Assembly (NCBI GenBank): GCA_032191485.1
Contig: JAVDOI010000041.1
Location: 1,265,501 to 1,329,500 of the forward strand
DNA from: Leptoclinus maculatus
Lineage: Eukaryota > Chordata > Actinopteri > Perciformes > Stichaeidae
DNA: 64,000 nucleotides
Reading direction: 5' to 3'
The notes under the pieces were generated by a model. It was not told where the DNA came from. It saw only the letters and a list, made by a program, of their open reading frames with translations, and did no database searches. The position numbers were made by a program, and so were the translations under genes. This document shows, in pieces, positions 39,394-49,899 of this stretch. Position 1 is the stretch's first letter. Each line of letters opens with the position of its first letter.

Positions 39394-39502
39394 TCAGTGC
39401 CTCTGTGTGTTTATCAACACTAATGAGCTCATATGAACACCTGTGTGAGAGATTAGAGTGAACAGTGATTTTCAACAAAACTACCTGTCAAACATATGCC
39501 CT

Positions 39503-41548
39503 TCATACCAAAACCATGAGACTAATCAATAAAATATGGATACCGTGAGAGAGATAAGACTCTGCCAAACGCGGTAAAGTGATTTTTATGTTTGTGGTGT
39601 TAAAAATGTGAGCTACAGCGCAAGATACAAAACTGGTACCGTCTGCTTTCTTTGAGGAATTAGTGGTCAGATTTAACATGGAGTCTAATGGAGCAGTTGG
39701 TTGGAGTTCATGTCGCTCTAAGGCTCCCTGAGCCAAATGTGTAAGTCTGTGGGATTCCACAGTCAGTTTTTTACGACAAGGACAAGATTAGCTACATTTC
39801 CATCCAGAAATTATGCATGAAGAGTGAAAATTGTGGAGTCGGTGGCAAAAGACAAATCTTTTTTTCATAAGAATTTATAGCTCCTCTTCACTCTAGCGCT
39901 GACATCACGCACTCTAAGCAGCGCAATACACACCCATTATAAAGTCAGAAAAGGACTGAAAAATCATAAAAGTAAAAATGCTACAGTTCAAAAAGTATAA
40001 AAGATATCAACAAGCTGAATCATTCAGCAATAGTTAAGGATTTTCTCAACATTTGAAAGTTGAAATGGTTTCTGTAGCTGAAAGTATGAGGAAGATGAAG
40101 GATTTGAAAGTTTAAAAAGTTTAAGAGGATTTGAACATTTTCTCCATAGAAACCCATTCAAAATAAAAATTGCAAAAAGCTTAATAATTCAAAAAGTTTA
40201 AAGATTATAAATATGAAGAGACATAGCACACATGAGCTGAAATAGCTGAACATTTTGATAGTTGAACGGTTTCTGTAGCTTAAAAATTGTGGAAGGAGAA
40301 GCGTTGCAAAATACGTACGGAAGAAATATAATAAGAAGAACTAGAAAATGCATTTCCTGCTGAAAATGCGTTGGAATGCTGAAAGCTGAAATTAATTGTA
40401 AAAAAATTGCTAAAAATTAAGAAATGGGAGACTACCTGTCTGAAAAATGTTGAAGCCTGAAAGCATTTAAACTGCACTGCTGAAACCCCTTCTAGTTGAA
40501 ATGTCTAACTATGATGTCTGTAGCTGAAAGTATGAGGAAGAAGAAGGCTTTGAAAGTTGAAGAAGTTTAATCCATGAGGCTTTTTCATTTTGAAAGGGTG
40601 GGGCTGGGTGGGGGAGAGAGGAGACAGAATCAGAATGTATGAAACACACAGAGGTTATTAAATGACAGTCTTCATCACAAGCATTTCAGTTAGAATACAT
40701 TCTGTGGGGCTTTTATTTTAAAATGGTGTGTCTGTGTGTATGTATGTGTGGTGGGGGGGGGATAAAAAGTCCTCTAAGACCTCAATGACTGTATGAGAGA
40801 GAGACACACAGAGAGAGAGACAGAGACAGACACACAGAGAGACAGACAGAGACAGACAAACAGACACAGAGAGAGAGAGAGACAGAGAAAGACAGAAAGA
40901 GAGAGAGAGAGACAGAGAGAGAGAGAATGTTGAAGGCCGAAAGCATTTAAACTGCACTGCTGAAAACCCTTCTAGTTGAAATGTCTAACTATGGTGTCTG
41001 TAGCTGAAAGTATGAGGAAGAAGAAGGCTTTGAAAGTTCAAGTTTAACAGGATTTGAAGATTTTCTCCATCGACATCCCATTAAATAAAAATAGCTAAAA
41101 GCTTAATAATTCAAAGTTTAAAGATTAAAGATATGGAAAGTCATATCACCTCTCTCCTGAAAGCTGAACAATTTGATATTTGAACGGTTTCTGTAGCTTA
41201 AAAAAACTGTCAGCAGTAGTGATATTTGTAGTAGTAGTAGTAGAAGTTGTAGTTGTATTAGAAGTATTATTAGGAGTAGAAGTATTAGTAGCATTAGAAT
41301 AAGTACTACTTGTAGCAGTAGTGATATTTGTAGTAGCAGTAGTAGTAGAAGTTAGCATTTCAGTTAGAATTTATTCTATGGGGCTTTTATTTTGAAATGG
41401 GATGTGGGGGGGGGGGCAGACGGGGAGAGGAGACAGGATCATAATGTTAGATTAACACAAACAGGTTGCTAAATGACAGGTTTCATCACAAGCATTTCAG
41501 TTAGAATTCATTCTGTGGGGCTTTTATTTTAATATGGGGTGTGTGTGT

Positions 41549-41579
<31 letters not shown>

Positions 41580-41647
41580 GGGGGGGGGAGTCCTCTAAAG
41601 ATCTCTAAGACCTGAATGAGAGAGAGACACAGAGAGATAGAGGGAGA

Positions 41648-41685
<38 letters not shown>

Positions 41686-41794
41686 TCAGTGCCTCTGTGT
41701 GTTTATCAACACTAATGAGCTCATATGAACACCTGTGTGAGAGATTAGAGTGAACAGTGATTTTCAACAAAACTACCTGTCAAACATATGCCCT
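39503..41794. repeat. Satellite unit 17
   Basis: 2292 bp, no 48 bp element, one minisatellite copy, 26-base G run at 41563-41588. Nearly identical to units 3 and 18. Confidence 0.95.
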
Positions 41795-43842
41795 TCATAC
41801 CAAAACCATGAGACTAATCAATAAAATATGGATACCGTGAGAGAGATAAGACTCTGCCAAACGCGGTAAAGTGATTTTTATGTTTGTGGTGTTAAAAATG
41901 TGAGCTACAGCGCAAGATACAAAACTGGTACCGTCTGCTTTCTTTGAGGAATTAGTGGTCAGATTTAACATGGAGTCTAATGGAGCAGTTGGTTGGAGTT
42001 CATGTCGCTCTAAGGCTCCCTGAGCCAAATGTGTAAGTCTGTGGGATTCCACAGTCAGTTTTTTACGACAAGGACAAGATTAGCTACATTTCCATCCAGA
42101 AATTATGCATGAAGAGTGAAAATTGTGGAGTCGGTGGCAAAAGACAAATCTTTTTTTCATAAGAATTTATAGCTCCTCTTCACTCTAGCGCTGACATCAC
42201 GCACTCTAAGCAGCGCAATACACACCCATTATAAAGTCAGAAAAGGACTGAAAAATCATAAAAGTAAAAATGCTACAGTTCAAAAAGTATAAAAGATATC
42301 AACAAGCTGAATCATTCAGCAATAGTTAAGGATTTTCTCAACATTTGAAAGTTGAAATGGTTTCTGTAGCTGAAAGTATGAGGAAGATGAAGGATTTGAA
42401 AGTTTAAAAAGTTTAAGAGGATTTGAACATTTTCTCCATAGAAACCCATTCAAAATAAAAATTGCAAAAAGCTTAATAATTCAAAAAGTTTAAAGATTAT
42501 AAATATGAAGAGACATAGCACACATGAGCTGAAATAGCTGAACATTTTGATAGTTGAACGGTTTCTGTAGCTTAAAAATTGTGGAAGGAGAAGCGTTGCA
42601 AAATACGTACGGAAGAAATATAATAAGAAGAACTAGAAAATGCATTTCCTGCTGAAAATGCGTTGGAATGCTGAAAGCTGAAATTAATTGTAAAAAAATT
42701 GCTAAAAATTAAGAAATGGGAGACTACCTGTCTGAAAAATGTTGAAGCCTGAAAGCATTTAAACTGCACTGCTGAAACCCCTTCTAGTTGAAATGTCTAA
42801 CTATGATGTCTGTAGCTGAAAGTATGAGGAAGAAGAAGGCTTTGAAAGTTGAAGAAGTTTAATCCATGAGGCTTTTTCATTTTGAAAGGGTGGGGCTGGG
42901 TGGGGGAGAGAGGAGACAGAATCAGAATGTATGAAACACACAGAGGTTATTAAATGACAGTCTTCATCACAAGCATTTCAGTTAGAATACATTCTGTGGG
43001 GCTTTTATTTTAAAATGGTGTGTCTGTGTGTATGTATGTGTGGTGGGGGGGGGATAAAAAGTCCTCTAAGACCTCAATGACTGTATGAGAGAGAGACACA
43101 CAGAGAGAGAGACAGAGACAGACACACAGAGAGACAGACAGAGACAGACAAACAGACACAGAGAGAGAGAGAGACAGAGAAAGACAGAAAGAGAGAGAGA
43201 GAGACAGAGAGAGAGAGAATGTTGAAGGCCGAAAGCATTTAAACTGCACTGCTGAAAACCCTTCTAGTTGAAATGTCTAACTATGGTGTCTGTAGCTGAA
43301 AGTATGAGGAAGAAGAAGGCTTTGAAAGTTCAAGTTTAACAGGATTTGAAGATTTTCTCCATCGACATCCCATTAAATAAAAATAGCTAAAAGCTTAATA
43401 ATTCAAAGTTTAAAGATTAAAGATATGGAAAGTCATATCACCTCTCTCCTGAAAGCTGAACAATTTGATATTTGAACGGTTTCTGTAGCTTAAAAAAACT
43501 GTCAGCAGTAGTGATATTTGTAGTAGTAGTAGTAGAAGTTGTAGTTGTATTAGAAGTATTATTAGGAGTAGAAGTATTAGTAGCATTAGAATAAGTACTA
43601 CTTGTAGCAGTAGTGATATTTGTAGTAGCAGTAGTAGTAGAAGTTAGCATTTCAGTTAGAATTTATTCTATGGGGCTTTTATTTTGAAATGGGATGTGGG
43701 GGGGGGGGCAGACGGGGAGAGGAGACAGGATCATAATGTTAGATTAACACAAACAGGTTGCTAAATGACAGGTTTCATCACAAGCATTTCAGTTAGAATT
43801 CATTCTGTGGGGCTTTTATTTTAATATGGGGTGTGTGTGTGT

Positions 43843-43873
<31 letters not shown>

Positions 43874-43938
43874 GGGGGGAGTCCTCTAAAGATCTCTAAG
43901 ACCTGAATGAGAGAGAGACACAGAGAGATAGAGGGAGA

Positions 43939-43976
<38 letters not shown>

Positions 43977-44085
43977 TCAGTGCCTCTGTGTGTTTATCAA
44001 CACTAATGAGCTCATATGAACACCTGTGTGAGAGATTAGAGTGAACAGTGATTTTCAACAAAACTACCTGTCAAACATATGCCCT
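41795..44085. repeat. Satellite unit 18
   Basis: 2291 bp. Nearly identical to unit 17, which suggests very recent unit-by-unit duplication. No 48 bp element, one minisatellite copy. Confidence 0.95.
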
Positions 44086-45499
44086 TCATACCAAAACCAT
44101 GAGACTAATCAATAAAATATGGATACCGTGAGAGAGATAAGACTCTGCCAAACGCGGTAAAGTGATTTTTATGTTTGTGGTGTTAAAAATGTGAGCTACA
44201 GCGCAAGATACAAAACTGGTACCGTCTGCTTTCTTTGAGGAATTAGTGGTCAGATTTAACATGGAGTCTAATGGAGCAGTTGGTTGGAGTTCATGTCGCT
44301 CTAAGGCTCCCTGAGCCAAATGTGTAAGTCTGTGGGATTCCACAGTCAGTTTTTTACGACAAGGACAAGATTAGCTACATTTCCATCCAGAAATTATGCA
44401 TGAAGAGTGAAAATTGTGGAGTCGGTGGCAAAAGACAAATCTTTTTTTCATAAGAATTTATAGCTCCTCTTCACTCTAGCGCTGACATCACGCACTCTAA
44501 GCAGCGCAATACACACCCATTATAAAGTCAGAAAAGGACTGAAAAATCATAAAAGTAAAAATGCTACAGTTCAAAAAGTATAAAAGATATCAACAAGCTG
44601 AATCATTCAGCAATAGTTAAGGATTTTCTCAACATTTGAAAGTTGAAATGGTTTCTGTAGCTGAAAGTATGAGGAAGATGAAGGATTTGAAAGTTTAAAA
44701 AGTTTAAGAGGATTTGAACATTTTCTCCATAGAAACCCATTCAAAATAAAAATTGCAAAAAGCTTAATAATTCAAAAAGTTTAAAGATTATAAATATGAA
44801 GAGACATAGCACACATGAGCTGAAATAGCTGAACATTTTGATAGTTGAACGGTTTCTGTAGCTTAAAAATTGTGGAAGGAGAAGCGTTGCAAAATACGTA
44901 CGGAAGAAATATAATAAGAAGAACTAGAAAATGCATTTCCTGCTGAAAATGCGTTGGAATGCTGAAAGCTGAAATTAATTGTAAAAAAATTGCTAAAAAT
45001 TAAGAAATGGGAGACTACCTGTCTGAAAAATGTTGAAGCCTGAAAGCATTTAAACTGCACTGCTGAAAACCCTTCTAGTTGAAATGTCTAACTATGATGT
45101 CTGTAGCTGAAAGTATGAGGAAGAAGAAGGCTTTGAAAGTTGAAGAAGTTTAATCCATGAGGCTTTTATTTTGAAAGGGTGGGGCTGGGTGGGGAGAGAG
45201 GAGACAGAATCAGAATGCATGAAACACACAGAGGTTATTAAATGACAGTCTTCATCACAAGCATTTCAGTTAGAATTCATTCTGTGGGGCTTTTCTTTTA
45301 AAATGGTGTGTCTGTGTGTGTGTATGTGTGGTGGGGGGGGGATAAAAAGTCCTCTAAGACCTGAATGACTGTATGAGAGAGAGACACACAGAGAGAGAGA
45401 CAGAGACAGACACACAGAGAGACATACAGAGACAGACAAACCGACACAGAGAGAGAGAGAGACAGAGAGAGAAAGACCGAAAGAGAGAGAGAGAGACAG

Positions 45500-45530
<31 letters not shown>

Positions 45531-46478
45531 CAAACAGACAGAGAGAGAGAGAGAGACAGAGAAAGAGAATGTTGAAGCCCGAAAGCATTTAAACTGCACT
45601 GCTGAAAACCCTTCTAGTTGAAATGTCTAACTATGGTGTCTGTAGCTGAAAGTATGAGGAAGAAGAAGGCTTTGAAAGTTCAAGTTTAACAGGATTTGAA
45701 GATTTTCTCCATAGACATCCCATTAAATAAAAATAGCTAAAAGCTTAATAATTCAAAGTTTAAAGATTAAAGATATGAAAAGTCATATCACCTCTCTCCT
45801 GAAAGCTGAACATTTTGATATTTGAACGGTTTCTGTAGCTTAAAAAAACTGTCAGCAGTAGTGATATTTGTAGTAGTAGTAGTAGAAGTTGTAGTTGTGT
45901 TAGAAGTATTATTAGGACTAGAAGTATTAGTAGCATTAGAATAAGTACTAGTTGTAGCAGTAGTGATATTTGTAGTAGCAGTAGTAGTAGAAGTTGTAGT
46001 TGTATTACAAGTATTATTAGGAGTAGAAGTATTAGTAGCATTAGAATAAGTACTAGTTGTAGCAGTAGTGATATTTGTAGTAGTAGTAGTAGTAGAAGTT
46101 GTAGTTGTATTACAAGTATTATTAGGAGTAGAAGTATTAGTAGCATTAGAATAAGTACTAGTTGTAGCAGTAGTGATATTTGTAGTAGCAGTAGTAGTAG
46201 AAGTTAGCATTTCAGTTAGAATTCATTCTGTGGGGCTTTTATTTTAATATGGGGTGTGTGTGTGTGTGGGGGGGGGGGGGTCCTCTAAAGATCTCTAAGA
46301 CCTGAATGAGAGAGAGACACAGAGAGATAGAGGGAGAGGAGTGTGTGTGTGTGTGTGTGTGTGTGTGTCTCAGTGCCTCTGTGTGTTTATCAACACTAAT
46401 GAGCTCATATGAACACCTGTGTGAGAGATTAGAGTGAACAGTGATTTTCATCAAAACTACCTGTCAAACATATGCCCT
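44086..46478. repeat. Satellite unit 19
   Basis: 2393 bp. The 5' half is like units 17 and 18; the 3' half is like unit 15 (three minisatellite copies at 45855-46205, ~140 bp segment missing). It looks like a crossover product of two unit types. Confidence 0.95.
45855..46205. repeat. 105 bp minisatellite, ~3 copies (unit 19)
   Basis: Same variant order as in units 13 and 15, which supports copying of a whole block and not independent expansion. Confidence 0.92.
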
Positions 46479-48505
46479 TCATACCAAAACCATGAGACTA
46501 ATCAATAAAATATGGATACCGTGAGAGAGATAAGACTCTGCCAAACGCGGTAAAGTGATTTTTATGTTTGTGGTGTTAAAAATGTGAGCTACAGCGCAAG
46601 ATACAAAACTGGTACCGTCTGCTTTCTTTGAGGAATTAGTGGTCAGATTTAACATGGAGTCTAATGGAGCAGTTGGTTGGAGTTCATGTCGCTCTAAGGC
46701 TCCCTGAGCCAAATGTGTAAGTCTGTGGGATTCCACAGTCAGTTTTTTACGACAAGGACAAGATTAGCTACATTTCCATCCCAAAATGATGCATGAAGAG
46801 TGAAAATTGTGGAGTCAGTGGCAAAAGACAAATCTTTTTTTCATAAGAATTTCAAGCTGCTCTTCACTCTAGCGGTGACATCACGCACTCTAAGCTGCGC
46901 AATACACACCCATTATAAAGTCAGAAAAGGACTGAAAAATCATAAAAGTAAAAATGCTACAGTTCAAAAAGTATAAAAGATATCAACAAGCTGAATCATT
47001 CAGCAATAGTTAAGGATTTTCTCAACATTTGAAAGTTGAAATGGTTTCTGTAGCTGAAAGTATGAGGAAGTTGAAGGATTTGAAAGTTTAAAAAGTTTAA
47101 GAGGATTTGAACATTTTCTCCATAGAAACCCATTCAAAATAAAAATTGCAAAAAGCTTAATAATTCAAAAAGTTTAAAGATTAGAAATATGAAGAGACAT
47201 AGCACACATGAGCTGAAAGAGCTGAACATTTTGATAGTTGAACGGTTTCTGTAGCTTAAAAATTGTGGAAGGAGAAGCGTTGCAAAATACGTACGGAAGA
47301 AATATAATAAAAAGAGGAATAAAGATTTGAAGAACAATACTTGGAATGCTTAAAAGCATTCCAACAATAAAGATTCGAAGAACAATACTTGGAATGCTTA
47401 AAAGCATTCCAACAACTAGAAAATGCATTTCCTGCTGAAAATGCGTTGGAATGCTGAAAGCTGAAATGAATCGCAAAAACATTGCTGAAAATACAGAACT
47501 GGGAGACTACCTGTCTGAATAATGTTGAAGCCCGAAAGCATTTAAACTGCACTGCTGAAAACCCTTCTAGTTGAAATGTCTAACTATGGTGTCTGTAGCT
47601 GAAAGTATGAGGAAGAAGAAGGCTTTGAAAGTTCAAGTTTAACAGGATTTGAAGATTTTCTCCATAGACATCCCATTAAATAAAAATAGCTAAAAGCTTA
47701 ATAATTCAAAGTTTAAAGATTACAAATATGAAAAGTCATATCACCTCTATCCTGAAAGCTGAACATTTTGATATTTGAACGGTTTCTGTAGCTTAAAAAA
47801 ACTGTCAGCAGTAGTGATATTTGTAGTAGTAGAAGTTGTAGTTGTAGTTGTATTAGAAGTATTATTAGGAGTAGAAGTATTAGTAGCATTAGAATAAGTA
47901 CTAGTTGTGGCAGTAGTGATATTTGTAGTAGCAGTAGTAGTAGAAGTTAGCATTTCAGTTAGAATTTATTCTATGGGGCTTTTATTTTGAAATGGGATGT
48001 GGGGGGGGGGCAGACGGGGAGAGGAGACAGGACCATAATGTTAGATAAACACAAACAGGTTGCTAAATGACTCTAGCGCTGACATCACGCACTCTAAGCA
48101 GCGCAATACACACCCATTATAAAGTCAGAAAAGGACTGAAAAATCATAAAAGTAAAAATGCTACAGTTCAAAAAGTATAAAAGATATCAACAAGCTGAAT
48201 CATTCAGCAATAGTTAAGGATTTTCTCAACATTTGAAAGTTGAAATGGTTTCTGTAGCTGAAAGTATGAGGAAGTTGAAGGATTTGAAAGTTTAAAAAGT
48301 TTAAGAGGATTTGAACATTTTCTCCATAGAAACCCATTCAAAATAAAAATTGCAAAAAGCTTAATAATTCAAAAAGTTTAAAGATTAGAAAGATGAAGAG
48401 ACATAGCACACATGAGCTGAAAGAGCTGAACATTTTGATAGTTGAACGGTTTCTAAAGATCTCTAAGACCTGAATGAGAGAGAGACACAGAGAGATAGAG
48501 GGAGA

Positions 48506-48543
<38 letters not shown>

Positions 48544-48652
48544 TCAGTGCCTCTGTGTGTTTATCAACACTAATGAGCTCATATGAACACCTGTGTGAGA
48601 GATTAGAGTGAACAGTGATTTTCAACAAAACTACCTGTCAAACATATGCCCT
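46479..48652. repeat. Satellite unit 20 (rearranged terminal unit)
   Basis: The first part is normal and carries two 48 bp elements (47319-47414). A visibly diverged stretch follows (about 47466-47530), then the sequence jumps from the pre-beta region straight into block gamma, so beta and its GA block are missing. After the minisatellite it jumps at 48070/48071 back into the 5' module and a second alpha block, and at about 48454 from alpha into the terminal GA block. It therefore holds two alpha blocks and no beta. Confidence 0.9.
47319..47414. repeat. Two tandem 48 bp palindromic elements (unit 20)
   Basis: Two adjacent copies, the first with AAAGATTTG and the second with AAAGATTCG. The mixed variants show that the duplicated copies are not always identical. 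Confidence 0.92.
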
Positions 48653-48900
48653 TCATACCAAAACCATGAGACTAATCAATAAAATATGGATACCGTGAGA
48701 GAGATAAGACTCTGCCAAACGCGGTAAAGTGATTTTTATGTTTGTGGTGTTAAAAATGTGAGCTACAGCGCAAGATACAAAACTGGTACCGTCTGCTTTC
48801 TTTGAGGAATTAGTGGTCAGATTTAACATGGAGTCTAATGGAGCAGTTGGTTGGAGTTCATGTCGCTCTAAGGCTCCCTGAGCCAAATGTGTAAGTCTGT
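48653..48900. repeat. Partial satellite unit 21 at array end
   Basis: Satellite sequence from the landmark to GTGTAAGTCTGT, then at 48901 the cassette-type continuation TGGATTCCATAGACATC instead of the satellite GGGATTCCACAGTCAG. The boundary lies inside sequence that both families share. Confidence 0.92.
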
Positions 48901-49330
48901 TGGATTCCATAGACATCTGTGTGCGACAGCACAACATTTCCAAGCTTTTTGGCCAAAAATGGTGTATAAAGAGTAAAAATTGTGGGACCTGGAGCAATTT
49001 GTTTGGAAAAATCACAGAATATTTTCCTGCTTTTCCATATCAAATGTATTATTGTTAGATGAATTAAGTGTCCAGTGCCATACACTTTGTTTTGTCCAGT
49101 TTGATATCATATTCTTGTAATGTTCAATTTGAACATAGTTGAAGGAAATTATTTTAATAAAAGAGTTGAATTATTAATTTACTTATATTCGTTAATTTTT
49201 CCAATAAATGTCCAATTACATCAGCACATTCATTATTCTAGTGTTATAGTTGTGGGTAATTATTAAAGCATCTTTTATTACCTACAAATAGACACCAAGA
49301 TCATTCAAATCGGGGAAATACAAAGTTTTA
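48901..49330. other. AT-rich stretch, no gene seen (cassette A)
   Basis: The first ~110 bp is a diverged homologue of the satellite 5' module (compare GTATAAAGAGTAAAAATTGTGG with the satellite's GAAGAGTGAAAATTGTGG). The rest is AT-rich with no ORF or RNA gene that I can support. Equivalent stretches lie at 53706-54130 and 58561-58985. Confidence 0.7.
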
Positions 49331-49364
49331 TTAAGAAAACAAATTTTCGGGAGGCCCAATTGGT

Positions 49365-49413
49365 GGCCATCTTGAAAAATAGCCGCCGTCTTGGATTTTT
49401 GAATGGCCAATCA
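49365..49413 (-). promoter_or_regulatory. YY1-like / YY1-like / CCAAT cluster, copy A
   Basis: GGCCATCTTG (49365-49374) and GCCGCCGTCTTGG (49382-49394) resemble YY1 sites in reverse orientation, and CCAATCA at 49407 is an NF-Y type CCAAT box. In copies B and C the second site reads GCCGCCATCTTGG, the usual YY1 core; copy A has a base change in that core. It lies about 490 bp upstream of the gene start. Confidence 0.4.
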
Positions 49414-49568
49414 GGCAGGTTTGACCAGATACCTCTGGAGAACAACCACCAAATTTCATGCTTGTATCATAATTTGCACGATTAATCTACTATCTGCCCC
49501 ACTACATTGAATCAACTGAAAACATTACACAATCATTTATATCAGTATTTTAAGAGGATTTATATTTT

Positions 49569-49591
49569 TATATATATATATATATATATAT
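49569..49591. repeat. (TA)n microsatellite, copy A
   Basis: Eleven TA units; the same site is at 54374-54394 and 59229-59247 in the other copies, with length differences. Confidence 0.9.
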
Positions 49592-49680
49592 GGTTACATA
49601 TAGTTTCATTTCTTTGCCATATTTTAAGGATCATCAGAAATCATTACATTCATAAATTCAAAGATAAACATTCAATCTCG

Positions 49681-49899
49681 TATCCATAGTAACGATGCAA
49701 TCGAGGACTCCATGGATAGAATGGTGTCATGATGACATCATGGAAGTTCCGGAATTAATTTAGTTTACATGCCTGTGCCTTTCCTCAGACATTTCAGACA
49801 GACATCAAGTTGCTTCAGAGACACATTTGAGAATTGCATTGGAAAACTCACACAGTATTTCAAAGCACACATCAAATTTGTTCAGAAACACATTTGACA
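49681..49899 (+). promoter_or_regulatory. Candidate promoter / 5' leader of coiled-coil gene
   Basis: Directly upstream of the ATG. It holds a 15 bp palindrome (49728-49742) around a CRE-like TGACATCA, and TTCCGGAA at 49747. Pyrimidine-rich CCTTTCCTCAG around 49787 could be a 3' splice site or simply leader. There is no clear TATA box close to a start site. Copy B has the same region; copy C ends just before it. Confidence 0.3.

Larger units (their letters stand above)
37110..39502. repeat. Satellite unit 16
   Basis: 2393 bp. Two 48 bp elements (37950-38045), one minisatellite copy and a 28-base G run (39269-39296), the longest I measured in the window. The 5' variant CCATCCCAAAATGATGC is shared with unit 20. 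Confidence 0.95.
1..48900. repeat. Tandem array of ~2.3 kb satellite units
   Basis: The same landmark (TCATACCAAAACCATGAG) recurs at 2230, 4914, 7260, 9549, 11866, 14070, 16354, 18697, 20857, 23162, 25487, 27779, 30050, 32624, 34714, 37110, 39503, 41795, 44086, 46479 and 48653. Order inside a unit: a ~600 bp 5' module including CRE/TATA-like motifs; block alpha; an optional 48 bp palindromic element; block beta; a (TG)n(G)n tract and GA-rich block; block gamma, a paralogue of alpha; a 105 bp GTA-rich minisatellite; a second and a third TTCAGTTAGAATTCATTC segment, each leading into a TG/G tract; then a GA block and the landmark. Units look nearly identical apart from copy number of the internal repeats, so amplification is recent. 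Short ORFs recur in every unit but look non-coding. I do not recognise the family by name. Confidence 0.97.

Noticed and set aside
1..48900. Ribosomal RNA or histone gene repeats
   Set aside because: No rRNA-like conserved sequence and no histone frames in any unit.
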